Assembly: GCA_031976175.1 (NCBI GenBank)
Contig: DALYLR010000031.1
Location: forward strand, 1 to 45,153
Direction of reading: 5' to 3'
From: DMER01 sp003451645
Lineage (GTDB): Bacteria > Pseudomonadota > Alphaproteobacteria > Micropepsales > Micropepsaceae
DNA: 45,153 nucleotides
Shown one piece after another: positions 8,162 through 16,605 of this stretch. Each line of letters starts with the position of its first letter. The stretch's first letter is position 1. A model generated the notes under the pieces. The model was not told where the DNA came from. It did not search any database and worked only from the letters and a program-made list of their open reading frames with translations. The position numbers were made by a program, and so were the translations under genes.

Positions 8162-9361
8162 TTAGAGACCCAAAACCATTTTCGCAATGATGTTGCGTTG
8201 TATTTCGTTGGAACCGCCATAGATCGCCACGCGGCGCGTCAGGAAATAGGACTGCGCGGCACCATGGGAATAATCCGGACCCGGAACATACTCATTGGTC
8301 AGCGTTTCCAGCTCGTGGCCATAGGGCCTGTAAGGCATGCCGTAATAAGCGACAGCGTCCAGCGTCAGCTCGGTCAGGCGCTGCTGAATATCGGTGCCTT
8401 TGATCTTCAAGATGGATGATTCAAGCCCTGGCCCCTTGCCAGCGGCCTCGCCAGCGAGTGTGCGCAGCTCCGTATACTCCAGCGCCGTCAGATCAATCTC
8501 CAACTCGGCCACGCCGCGTGCGAAATCCGGGTCAGCAATCAAGGGGTTTTCGCCATCGCGTTCAGCACGGGCCAAGTCCTTCAGCCGCTGCACGCCGCGC
8601 TTGGACCGTGCGACGCCGGCAATGCCTGCGCGCTCATGGCTCAACAAGAACTTGGCACAAGTCCACCCCTTGTTTTCCTCGCCAATGCGGTTTGTGACCG
8701 GCACGCGCACATCCTCGAACCAGACCTCGTTGACTTCATGCGCGCCGTCCATGGTGATGATGGGGCGCACGGTGACGCCCGGCGTTTTCATATCGACCAG
8801 GATGAAGGAAATTCCTTCTTGCTGCTTGGCATTCTTGTCCGTCCGCGCCAGGACGAAAATCCAATCCGCAAACTGCGCCAGCGTTGTCCAGGTCTTCTGA
8901 CCATTGATGATGTAGTGATCGCCATCGCGAACCGCAGTCGTTTTGAGCGATGCAAGGTCCGATCCTGCTCCGGGTTCGGAATATCCCTGGCACCACCAAA
9001 CTTCCCCTGACAGGATTTTTGGAAGGTGTTCCTTTTTCTGCTCTTCGGTTCCAAAGGTGTAGATCACTGGGCCAACCATGTTGACACCAAAGGGGAGGAT
9101 AATCGCCGTCTCCGCCCGCGCGCATTCCTCGGCGAAGATGTAGCGTTGGGTCGATGTCCAGCCCGGTCCTCCGTATTGTGTTGGCCATGCGGGCGCGACC
9201 CATCCCTTATCTGCCAAAATGCGGTGCCAGGCCAAAAAGTCCTCGCGGCCGCCAAATTCTCCGCGCGATTTACCACGCAAATGTTTGGGATAATTTTCAG
9301 CGATAAAGCTTCGCACTTCATGGCGAAAGGCCTCTTCGGCGGGCGAAAAACTCACGTCCAT
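8162..9361 (-). CDS. Acyl-CoA dehydrogenase, large (PimC/FadE-type) subunit
   Basis: 399-residue FAD acyl-CoA dehydrogenase, paralogue of the gene at 2956-4164. Motifs in order: WWCQGYSEPGAGSDLASLK (122-140), TWTTLAQFADWIF (158-169), GISFILVDMKTPGVTVRPI (183-201), LLSHERAGIAG with Glu243 at the isovaleryl/long-chain catalytic position, and IYGGSNEIQRNIIAKMVLGL at the C-terminus, where Gly replaces the MCAD-type Glu. AGGAG lies nine bases before the ATG. The small subunit follows on the same strand after 51 bases, so the two are likely cotranscribed and form one enzyme. The acyl chain it handles is not apparent; homologues act on pimeloyl-CoA or sterol side chains. Confidence 0.92.
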   Translation of the reverse strand: MDVSFSPAEEAFRHEVRSFIAENYPKHLRGKSRGEFGGREDFLAWHRILADKGWVAPAWPTQYGGPGWTSTQRYIFAEECARAETAIILPFGVNMVGPVIYTFGTEEQKKEHLPKILSGEVWWCQGYSEPGAGSDLASLKTTAVRDGDHYIINGQKTWTTLAQFADWIFVLARTDKNAKQQEGISFILVDMKTPGVTVRPIITMDGAHEVNEVWFEDVRVPVTNRIGEENKGWTCAKFLLSHERAGIAGVARSKRGVQRLKDLARAERDGENPLIADPDFARGVAELEIDLTALEYTELRTLAGEAAGKGPGLESSILKIKGTDIQQRLTELTLDAVAYYGMPYRPYGHELETLTNEYVPGPDYSHGAAQSYFLTRRVAIYGGSNEIQRNIIAKMVLGL

Positions 9362-9471
9362 AGCAGGCGCTCCTCTGGGGTTGCGGTGCTGACTGCCGCT
9401 CTTGGCGACCGCGCATCACCGACATTTTGTCAGTTCTAGTGCCATTGATGATAGCGGCGCAATGCGGACTT

Positions 9472-10515
9472 TCAAGCTTCGGGTGCGCGCTCTTTGGGGC
9501 CACCTGAGACCCCCATTTGCGAGAAATTGGCCATCCCTGCGTGGGCCGCCAATGCGGACTTGACCAAACCGAGCGCTAATGCCGCACCTGTTCCCTCACC
9601 TAGCCGCATGGAAAGGTCCAGAAGCGGCCGCATGCCAACCTGCTCCAGCAAGCGGCGATGCCCCGGCTCGGCGGAGACGTGACCGGCGAGACAATGATCC
9701 AACGTGGAGCGATCCTCCGCCCACAAACAGGCCGCGGCGGCAGTCACTGCATAACCATCAAGGATGACTGGAATGCGTTGATGCCGTGCCGCCAGTATCG
9801 CACCAGCAATCGCTGCAAATTCTCGGCCGCCAGCGCGTCGCAACACCTCTAAACCGAAGCGCGGACCATCTCCGCAAACGCGTTCTGCCGCACGTGCGAC
9901 TATCAAAGCCTTGCGCTCGATGCCATGACGATCAAGGCCTGTCCCCGGCCCCACCCAGTCAGACGCTTGCCCGCCAAATAGACATAGCGACAATGTTGCA
10001 GCCACGCTGCTGTTACCAATGCCCATTTCGCCAAGGCATAGGACGTCGGGCTCACTGGAAATCGCCTCCATCCCAAACGCTATCGTGGCAGCGAGGCCTT
10101 GCTCATCAAAGGCATCATGCTGAGTAATATCGGGAACAGGATGATCCAGCGCCAGATCAAACACTTGCAAGCCAGCCCCTTGCGCGCGGGCGAGCTGATT
10201 GATCGCAGCCCCCCCTGCCGCAAAGGCTGAAACCATCTCCGCGGTGACGTCTGGCGGGTAGGCCGAAACGCCATGCGCGACGATGCCGTGATTGCCCGCA
10301 AAAATCGCGATTAACGGCTTGCGAATTGCTGGCTTGGCCTGTCCTGACCATGCCGCAAACCAAGCGCTAAGCTCTTCAAGGCGGCCAAGCGCTCCAGGCG
10401 GCTTTAGGAGGCCAGCCTCTCGCGTCGCGACTGAGTCAAATGCCGCACGGTCCGGCCCCGGCATCGACCGCAAAAGTGCCCGAATATCATCCAGGGGCAA
10501 TCCACTTAGCGCCAT
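9472..10515 (-). CDS. cobT: Nicotinate-nucleotide--dimethylbenzimidazole phosphoribosyltransferase
   Basis: CobT (347 residues) makes alpha-ribazole 5'-phosphate from nicotinate mononucleotide and 5,6-dimethylbenzimidazole for the lower ligand of cobalamin. The start at ATG 10515 fits the family N-terminus LDDIRALLRSMPGPDRAAFD; a longer open frame runs upstream but is not conserved-looking. Visible motifs are IFAGNHGIVAHGVSAYP (about 89-105), EMGIGNSSVAA, and the catalytic LGEGTGAALAL with Glu307 near the C-terminus, equivalent to the catalytic Glu317 of Salmonella CobT. It diverges from cobS across 90 bases, so the last two nucleotide-loop steps are encoded back to back. Confidence 0.95.
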   Translation of the reverse strand: MALSGLPLDDIRALLRSMPGPDRAAFDSVATREAGLLKPPGALGRLEELSAWFAAWSGQAKPAIRKPLIAIFAGNHGIVAHGVSAYPPDVTAEMVSAFAAGGAAINQLARAQGAGLQVFDLALDHPVPDITQHDAFDEQGLAATIAFGMEAISSEPDVLCLGEMGIGNSSVAATLSLCLFGGQASDWVGPGTGLDRHGIERKALIVARAAERVCGDGPRFGLEVLRRAGGREFAAIAGAILAARHQRIPVILDGYAVTAAAACLWAEDRSTLDHCLAGHVSAEPGHRRLLEQVGMRPLLDLSMRLGEGTGAALALGLVKSALAAHAGMANFSQMGVSGGPKERAPEA

Positions 10516-10605
10516 ACTTCTAATTGCTCTCCTGCACGCATTCGGTACATCTAGAGGTAAAGTCCTCTCTGGTGCAAGCACGCCTCCCCCAAACCGAGCC
10601 TTCTT

Positions 10606-11373
10606 ATGAACACCATTAATCGCCTTATCACCGACCCGTGGATCAGCATTATTTTTTTGACCCGGCTGCCAATACCATTCCCTGGCGAAATCCCGCGTGC
10701 CCGCATCACACAAGCCATGGGCGCCTTCCCTTTGACCGGAGCGCTCATTGGCGCTGTGTCTGGCTTGACCTATTGGGGTGCCCTTGAGTTGTTCCGGAAC
10801 ATTTGGGTCGCGGCCGCGTTGGCGGTCACCGCTCACATTGTGCTTACCGGCGCCTTCCACGAAGATGGATTGGCCGACACGGCCGACGCGCTTGGTGGCG
10901 GCAAGACAAGGGAACAAAAGCTGGAAATCCTGCGCGATAGCCGGATTGGTACTTACGGAACCTGTGCGCTTGCTCTTGGGTTGTTCCTGAAAATAGCGAG
11001 TATTGTCTCGCTGTTGGGACCGATAGGCGTGCTGACCGCGCTGACGGTGTCAGGAATGCTCTCCAGGGCAGCCATCGTTGGTGTCATGTTTGCGCTGCCA
11101 CCGGCTCAAGATAATGGCCTGTCCGCCGAAGCTGGCCGCCCTAGCCAGATTGTCTTGATTGTTGCGGTTTTGAGCGCAATCGGGGGGACGTTTCTGTTGT
11201 TGCCGCCTTTGAGTGCCGCCCTGTGCTGCGCAGGTGCCGCACTAGCAGCAACAGTTATGGGAGCACTGTCGCAGCGACACCTTGGAGGGCAGACTGGAGA
11301 CATTTTGGGCGCGACACAGCAAGTTTGCGAACTCGTCATCCTCTTGACCTTGTTGACACAAGCCGCCAGGTGA
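10606..11373 (+). CDS. cobS: Adenosylcobinamide-GDP ribazoletransferase (cobalamin synthase)
   Basis: CobS (255 residues) is the integral membrane enzyme that joins adenosylcobinamide-GDP to alpha-ribazole (phosphate), completing cobalamin. The signature HEDGLADTADALGGG at about 85-99 contains the acidic Mg-binding residues, and the preceding FLTRLPIPFPGEI segment is typical of the N-terminus. Several hydrophobic helices follow (GVLTALTVSGML, IVLIVAVLSAIGGTFLLL, and others). It is divergent from cobT. The short intergenic region has no visible cobalamin riboswitch, so if cobalamin regulates this locus it does so by another route. Confidence 0.94.
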   Translation: MNTINRLITDPWISIIFLTRLPIPFPGEIPRARITQAMGAFPLTGALIGAVSGLTYWGALELFRNIWVAAALAVTAHIVLTGAFHEDGLADTADALGGGKTREQKLEILRDSRIGTYGTCALALGLFLKIASIVSLLGPIGVLTALTVSGMLSRAAIVGVMFALPPAQDNGLSAEAGRPSQIVLIVAVLSAIGGTFLLLPPLSAALCCAGAALAATVMGALSQRHLGGQTGDILGATQQVCELVILLTLLTQAAR

Positions 11374-11412
11374 CAAGGCGGCGTTCCCACAAGACAAGAG
11401 TTTATTCCGTCC

Positions 11413-11613
11413 ATGAATCAAACGCGTATCGAAAGCCCATGCATTCGCGTCTGCACAATTGAGCCCGTTTCAGGCTATTGCCGCGGCTGCGGGCGCACGA
11501 TGCCTGAGATTGCGCAATGGATGAGCATGGGCAGCATCGACCGCCAACTCGTGATGCGGCAACTGCCAACGCGGCTCGAGCGATTGGCCGCATCGGCCCG
11601 GTCGCATTCTTAG
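11413..11613 (+). CDS. DUF1289 domain protein
   Basis: 66-residue protein with the DUF1289 Cys pattern C-x3-C-x8-C-x2-C (SPCIRVCTIEP...YCRGCGRT), which looks like a small metal-binding knuckle, followed by EIAQW and a helical tail. Function of the family is unknown. It starts 39 bases after cobS and is followed by a second member of the same family, so the pair is a local duplication or an old tandem pair. Confidence 0.82.
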   Translation: MNQTRIESPCIRVCTIEPVSGYCRGCGRTMPEIAQWMSMGSIDRQLVMRQLPTRLERLAASARSHS

Positions 11614-11683
11614 ATCGACCATTGACACGCGGCGCTGTCACGCTAACGTCATCAAATTGTCATGACGTTGAGTGCTTTGCGGG

Positions 11684-11959
11684 ATGTCCGCTGATTTTGA
11701 ATCGCCTTGTATAAGGGTTTGCCAGATTGAACCGCGCAGCGGTCATTGCCGTGGCTGCGGAAGAACCGTGCTGGAAATCGCCAATTGGCAGGCTCTAGGC
11801 CCGGAGGGACGATTGCGGGTCCTGGAAGACTTGGTTCAGAGGATGATGCGGCTGGAACGCGCTGGCGACGCCCAAAAGGCGCCGCCTGAGATTGAAAAGC
11901 GACCAGATTTTACCATTAGACCGTTCCGCTATCGCTACAAGGCTCAAAAACGGAAGTAG
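11684..11959 (+). CDS. DUF1289 domain protein (second tandem copy)
   Basis: About 91 residues from ATG 11684; GTG 11672 in the same frame would add four residues and neither has a strong ribosome binding site. The four-cysteine core SPCIRVCQIEPRSGHCRGCGRT is almost identical to that of the preceding gene, then EIANWQALGPEGRLRVL is shared in outline. A longer basic C-terminal tail (DFTIRPFRYRYKAQKRK) distinguishes this copy and could bind nucleic acid, which is speculation. It converges with parC, only three bases separating the stops. Confidence 0.82.
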   Translation: MSADFESPCIRVCQIEPRSGHCRGCGRTVLEIANWQALGPEGRLRVLEDLVQRMMRLERAGDAQKAPPEIEKRPDFTIRPFRYRYKAQKRK

Positions 11960-11962
11960 CGA

Positions 11963-14182
11963 TCACAGTTTCGGCTGAAAACGGCCATTCTTGGGCCAGC
12001 TCTTCGGCACCAAACGACCCGCCTGCGCACGGTCACCACGATATTCGTTGAGGTCACTTTTCGTCCATTGGCGGCCATTAAAGTCGATCAGACCGTCACT
12101 AAACATAAAGCTGGCGACATCCAGTAACCCGCCGTCCTTGAACTTCATGAGCGTTAACCCTTTGCCGCGCGCCATCTCCGGTAGCTCAGCCAGAGGGAAT
12201 AGCAACAGCTTCCGGTTGTCCCCGACGACACTCACGGTGTCGCCCTCCGCAACCGAGCAGACCTTGGCCTCGTCGCCTTCCGCGAGATTGAGGATCTGTT
12301 TGCCCGCCTTTTTCTGGGCGAGGACTTCTTCCTCGGGGACCACAAACCCATAGCCGCCGGAAGACGCCAGCAGCAACCGCCGCCCAGGCTGATGCACAAA
12401 GAGCGCGACAATGTCCTGGTCATTATCAAGATCGATCATGAGGCGCACAGGCTCGCCATGCCCGCGGCCGCCTGGCAGCTCGTTGCATGACAAAGTGAAA
12501 AAGCGGCCATTGGTCGCGAAGAGCACTAATTTATCCGTGGTCTGACAGCGAAGCGTGAAGCGGCCCCGGTCACCCTCTTTGAATTTCACATCGTCATCCG
12601 CGACCACATGCCCCTTCATCGCCCGGATCCAGCCCTTCTCTGAACAGATGACCGTCACTGGCTCTTTCTCGATAAAGACATCCTCGGGCATGTCTTCAAT
12701 AACGGGGGCCGTGGCAATGTCGGTCCGCCGTTTGCCGAGCTTGGTCTTGGCTCCGAATTTTTGCCGGAGGCCCTGGAACGAGTCCTTGAGTTTGTCATTT
12801 TGAAGTTCCGGCGACTTGACCAGCGCATTGAGATCGCGCCGCTCGGCTGAGAGCGCCTTGTGCTCTTTCTTGATTTCGATCTCTTCCAATTTGCGCAAAG
12901 ACCGCAATCGCATGTTGAGGATCGCCTCAGCCTGATTGTCGGTCAAGCTGAACCGGGCCATCAGCTCAGTCTTGGGCTCGTCTTCTTCGCGGATGATGCG
13001 GATGACCTCGTCAATATTGAGATAGACCGCTAGATAGCCTTCGAGGAGCTCCAGCCGGTCGGCGATTTTCTGCAGACGGAATCGGGTCCGGCGCAGCAGC
13101 ACCTCGCGCGCATGATCAACGAACGCGATCAGCGTTTGCTTCAGGCTCATCACGTGGGGCGTCTGGCGCGCATCAAGCACGGTCAAGTTCATAGGAAAGC
13201 GGATCTCGAGATCGGTGAGCCTAAAGACTTGCTCCATCATCAACTCTGGATCGACAGTGCGGCTCTTGGGCTCAATGACGATGCGCACGTCTTCCGCCGA
13301 TTCGTCCCGCGCATCGGCAACCAGGGTCAGCTTTTTCTCGGCCGCCAACTCCGCCAGTTTCTCGATAAGCTTTGACTTGACGACTTGGTAGGGGATTTCC
13401 GTGACTACAACATGCCAGCTGCCGCGCGCGCCTTCTTCTCGATGCCAACGGGCGCGCAAGCGGAAGCCGCCCTTGCCCGTGCGATAGGCCTCAGCAATGG
13501 CGTCCGGTGGCTCGACTATGACCCCTCCGGTTGGGAAGTCGGGCCCCTTGATATAGTTCAAGAGGGTCTCCTCACGCGCTTCGGGCTTGGCCAGGAGATG
13601 GATCAATGCTTGGGCAATCTCGTCGAGATTGTGCGGCGGAATATTCGTCGCCATGCCAACCGCAATGCCCGCCGAGCCATTGGCTAGCAGATTTGGGAAC
13701 AGACCTGGCATGATGGAGGGCTCGCGCTCCTGGCCATCATAGGTTGGCCGGAAATCAGTGCCGTCATCCTCCAGACCATCCAGAAGTGCGATGGCCACTT
13801 CTGTCAGGCGGCTTTCGGTATAGCGGTATGCGGCCGGATTATCGCCGTCGATGTTGCCAAAATTGCCCTGCCCCTCGATCAGCGGATAGCGTAGAGAAAA
13901 ATCTTGCGCTAGGCGAACAAGCGCGTCGTAGACTGATTGATCTCCATGCGGATGAAATTGGCCGATTACGTCGCCGACGATGCGTGCGCATTTCTTGGGC
14001 GCGGACGCCGGATCAAGCCGCAACCGCTGCATCGCCCACAAAAGCCTGCGATGCACAGGTTTCAAGCCGTCGCGTACATCGGGCAAGGCCCGGCCCATGA
14101 TGGTCGACAAGGCATAGGCCAGATAGCGCTCGCCCAACGCATCTTTTAACTCGATGTCGCGCACAGTATCGTCGAGTGGCAT
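11963..14182 (-). CDS. parC: DNA topoisomerase IV subunit A
   Basis: ParC (739 residues) is the DNA-cleaving subunit of topoisomerase IV, which decatenates replicated chromosomes together with ParE. The ATG at 14182 has GGAGG upstream at good spacing; an upstream GTG in frame is unlikely. The N-terminal winged-helix/tower region shows YALSTIMGRALPDVRDGLKPVHRR, the quinolone region HPHGDQSVYDALVRLAQ (77-93) and active-site Tyr121 in YRYTESRL. The C-terminal beta-pinwheel follows from about residue 490 (degenerate blades such as KGWIRAMKGH, NGRFFTLSCNELPGGRGHGEPV). Position 82 is Gln where E. coli has Ser80; this looks usual for alphaproteobacteria from memory. It is the last gene of the minus-strand housekeeping run. 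Confidence 0.95.
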   Translation of the reverse strand: MPLDDTVRDIELKDALGERYLAYALSTIMGRALPDVRDGLKPVHRRLLWAMQRLRLDPASAPKKCARIVGDVIGQFHPHGDQSVYDALVRLAQDFSLRYPLIEGQGNFGNIDGDNPAAYRYTESRLTEVAIALLDGLEDDGTDFRPTYDGQEREPSIMPGLFPNLLANGSAGIAVGMATNIPPHNLDEIAQALIHLLAKPEAREETLLNYIKGPDFPTGGVIVEPPDAIAEAYRTGKGGFRLRARWHREEGARGSWHVVVTEIPYQVVKSKLIEKLAELAAEKKLTLVADARDESAEDVRIVIEPKSRTVDPELMMEQVFRLTDLEIRFPMNLTVLDARQTPHVMSLKQTLIAFVDHAREVLLRRTRFRLQKIADRLELLEGYLAVYLNIDEVIRIIREEDEPKTELMARFSLTDNQAEAILNMRLRSLRKLEEIEIKKEHKALSAERRDLNALVKSPELQNDKLKDSFQGLRQKFGAKTKLGKRRTDIATAPVIEDMPEDVFIEKEPVTVICSEKGWIRAMKGHVVADDDVKFKEGDRGRFTLRCQTTDKLVLFATNGRFFTLSCNELPGGRGHGEPVRLMIDLDNDQDIVALFVHQPGRRLLLASSGGYGFVVPEEEVLAQKKAGKQILNLAEGDEAKVCSVAEGDTVSVVGDNRKLLLFPLAELPEMARGKGLTLMKFKDGGLLDVASFMFSDGLIDFNGRQWTKSDLNEYRGDRAQAGRLVPKSWPKNGRFQPKL

Positions 14183-14239
14183 GCCATGCCCTCCGTTCAC
14201 TCAATCAAAACAACCAAACAAATTGGATGGGCGCCCTTC

Positions 14240-14980
14240 TTAATCAGAGCCGAGGCCTGCCGCAACCATCTCCGAAAGCCGCAGCCGCGCGGCGGGTAAG
14301 GCCTTTTGATGGGGGCTCAGCAATTGGCGGTCTAAGAAAAAGCCGGTTAGCGCCAACCCGTCCGCAACGCAAGCGACACTCACCGGAACGTTTGCATCGG
14401 TCAGAAAAGCTGGCAACCGCAAAAGCCGTTCGCGATAGGGGGCCCCGGCGGACAGACTCACCGCGCGGCCGCTCTTTGGGCTTACAAAGGCCAAGTCCTG
14501 TAATATGCCCGTGGCCGTGCACTCCCGTAAATCAAGACCGAACCCTAGTTCTTCCAGCAATAGGAGTTCGAACCTCACGACCGCAGCCGCGACCTCCAGC
14601 GTCGTCATATCGCTGGCGGCATCGGTTAGCGCGTCAAGCGCATCAAAGAGCCTTGGATAGGCATGCCGTTCGGGAGTTATGGCGGGGACCAAGGCGCAAA
14701 GACTGACAATGCTGGCCAGTTTGATCCGGTCATGAAAAATCGCTGCGGTCCGCGCTTGGTTCGGTTCGGCTTGATAGCTGCCCAATTGCTCGGCGAGCCG
14801 TGCGCGCCAAGTGAGCCGCACCAGATTGCCAGATTCAAGAACGCCCGCCATTCGGCGAGAGCCGCCGCCGCGCACCACGCCCAGATGACGCCCATGATCC
14901 CGGGTCAAAGCGTCAAGAATGACGCTGCCCTCCCCCAGGGGCCGCACCGTTAGCACAATGCCATCTTGCAACCATTCCAC
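14240..14980 (-). CDS. recO: DNA repair protein RecO
   Basis: RecO (246 residues) anneals single strands and helps RecR load RecA in the RecF pathway. It starts at GTG 14980 with the family opening MEWLQDGIVLTVRPLGEGSVI, an OB-fold N-terminal domain, then the helical domain with LFDALDALTD and FELLLLEELGFGLDL. The zinc-finger cysteines of some RecO proteins are reduced here (single Cys in ECTATG). It follows era after 12 bases, an arrangement common in this class. Confidence 0.92.
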   Translation of the reverse strand: MEWLQDGIVLTVRPLGEGSVILDALTRDHGRHLGVVRGGGSRRMAGVLESGNLVRLTWRARLAEQLGSYQAEPNQARTAAIFHDRIKLASIVSLCALVPAITPERHAYPRLFDALDALTDAASDMTTLEVAAAVVRFELLLLEELGFGLDLRECTATGILQDLAFVSPKSGRAVSLSAGAPYRERLLRLPAFLTDANVPVSVACVADGLALTGFFLDRQLLSPHQKALPAARLRLSEMVAAGLGSD

Positions 14981-14992
14981 GCTCGTTGCGCC

Positions 14993-15928
14993 TTACTCCT
15001 TGGCGTCAAAGTCGAGCCCCATACGCCGGTAAAGCGCGGGGTCCTCGGCCCAGTTTTCGCGCACCTTCACATGCAGGAAGAGATGAATGCGCCGCTCAAA
15101 CAAGCCTTCCATCTCAGTGCGGGCGCGCGCACCAATTTCTTTGACCATCACACCGCCTTTGCCGAGCACGATTCCCTTTTGCCCCTCGCGCGCGACATAA
15201 ATCGTCTGGTCAATGCGGACTGAGCCGTCCTTAAACTCCGTCCACTGATCTGTCTCAACCGTCGAGGCGTAGGGCAATTCTTCGTGCAGACGGTCAAACA
15301 AATGTTCACGCGTAATCTCTGCGGCAAGTGCGCGCTCCGGGATGTCGGCGACCTCATCCTCTGGATAAGCCCAGGGACCTTCTGGCATTTGTTTGACCAA
15401 ATGCGTACGCAATTGTTCCACGCCATATCCCTTGAGCCCCGAGATCATGAAGATCTGATCAAACACGGCTTCATGCTGAAACCGTTCCGCAAGCGGCAGG
15501 AGGTGCGGCCGCGCGATTTCGTCGATCTTGTTCAGGGCCAGGCTCGCCTTTAGCTTTTGCGCCTTCAATCCTTCGATAATGCGGGCGGTATCTTGGGCGG
15601 CATAGCCATCGGGAGCGCGGACGAGTTCTTCCGCATCGGCTAGCACAACAATAGCGTCGGCATCCGCAGCCGATCCCCAAGCTGCCGCGACCATGGCGCG
15701 GTCGAGCCGTCGTTTGGGTGCGAAGATCCCCGGCGTATCGACCAACACCACTTGCGCGCCGCCAACCACCATGATGCCCCGCACGCGCATCCGGGTTGTC
15801 TGTACCTTGCGGCTGACGATGCTGATTTTCTGGCCGACCAATTGGTTGACGAGCGTCGACTTGCCCGCGTTGGGCGCGCCTAGAATGGCAGCAAAACCGC
15901 AAACGGTCTGAGTCTGAGTCTGTGTCAT
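14993..15928 (-). CDS. era: GTPase Era
   Basis: Era (311 residues) is an essential GTPase that binds the 3' end of 16S rRNA during 30S maturation. G1 is GAPNAGKST near residue 18, G3 is DTPGIF, G4 is NKIDE, and the C-terminal KH domain contains VLGKGGVMVKEIGARARTEME. Its ATG overlaps the rnc stop (ATGA), so the two are translationally coupled; both act in rRNA maturation. The N-terminus MTQTQTQT is a short repetitive stretch encoded by alternating ACTCAG-like bases. Confidence 0.96.
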   Translation of the reverse strand: MTQTQTQTVCGFAAILGAPNAGKSTLVNQLVGQKISIVSRKVQTTRMRVRGIMVVGGAQVVLVDTPGIFAPKRRLDRAMVAAAWGSAADADAIVVLADAEELVRAPDGYAAQDTARIIEGLKAQKLKASLALNKIDEIARPHLLPLAERFQHEAVFDQIFMISGLKGYGVEQLRTHLVKQMPEGPWAYPEDEVADIPERALAAEITREHLFDRLHEELPYASTVETDQWTEFKDGSVRIDQTIYVAREGQKGIVLGKGGVMVKEIGARARTEMEGLFERRIHLFLHVKVRENWAEDPALYRRMGLDFDAKE

Positions 15929-16605
15929 GCCTCGTCCTTGATTCGCGCATAGAGGCGCCGCGCCGCATCCTGCTCGGCCACACGCCGTGAGTTACCTTCA
16001 CCTGTCGCACGGCGTGCGTCGGAGATAAAGGCCTCGACCGAGAACATCGGTGCATGATCAGGGCCAGTTTTACCCAGCAGCCGATAGACGGGTGTGCCCA
16101 AAGCGCGGCCTTGCGCCCATTCCTGCAAGGTCGACTTCGGGTCGCGCATGTCACCCGACACCGACGCCAATTTGTCACGCCAATAGCGCTCCACAAAGGT
16201 GCGCGCCGCTTCCAGACCGCCGTCCCGAAACAACGCCCCAATGACGGCCTCACACGCGTCTCCTAAGATCGCAGGTTTGGCCCGCCCGCCGCTGCGCTCT
16301 TCGGAGGGCGACATTTCGATGAGCTGATCAAGTCCCGCTTCAATGGCGACCTGTGCGCACGTCTCAAGGCGGACCAGCGCATTAAATCGCGGCGCCAAGC
16401 CGCCTTCGGTCTCTTCCGGATGCGCCGCAAGGATCATATCCGCAACAATCAAACCCAAAATGCGGTCGCCCAGAAACTCGAGGCGCTCATTATTGGCCCC
16501 ACCGGCGCTCGCATGCCGCAGGGCCTGGACTAGCAGCGAGGCATCCTGGAACTGATAACCTAGGCTGGGTGCTAGGCGCTCGCCCAGGTTCTTAGCGGAT
16601 CGCAT
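15925..16605 (-). CDS. rnc: Ribonuclease III
   Basis: RNase III (226 residues) cleaves double-stranded RNA in rRNA processing and mRNA turnover. The catalytic domain has the signature NERLEFLGDRILGLIVADMI with the metal-binding Glu and Asp, a second acidic cluster at DACEAVIGALFRDGG, and a dsRNA-binding domain from about residue 155 (DPKSTLQEWAQ...GNSRRVAEQDAARRLY). The ATG at 16605 was preferred over longer in-frame starts because MRSAKNLGERLAPSLGYQF matches the family. It overlaps the end of lepB by 14 bases and era by four, showing tight coupling. Confidence 0.95.
   Translation of the reverse strand: MRSAKNLGERLAPSLGYQFQDASLLVQALRHASAGGANNERLEFLGDRILGLIVADMILAAHPEETEGGLAPRFNALVRLETCAQVAIEAGLDQLIEMSPSEERSGGRAKPAILGDACEAVIGALFRDGGLEAARTFVERYWRDKLASVSGDMRDPKSTLQEWAQGRALGTPVYRLLGKTGPDHAPMFSVEAFISDARRATGEGNSRRVAEQDAARRLYARIKDEA

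Noticed and set aside
9410..9440. GACA-TTT-TGTC palindrome upstream of the 8162-9361 gene as a TetR operator
   Set aside because: Arms are only four bases and flanks do not extend the symmetry, so it could occur by chance.
10516..10605. Cobalamin riboswitch between cobT and cobS
   Set aside because: The 90-base region is too short and lacks a B12-box-like sequence; none was seen.
13385..14150. Plus-strand open frames opposite parC
   Set aside because: They have no family likeness and lie antisense to a strongly conserved gene.
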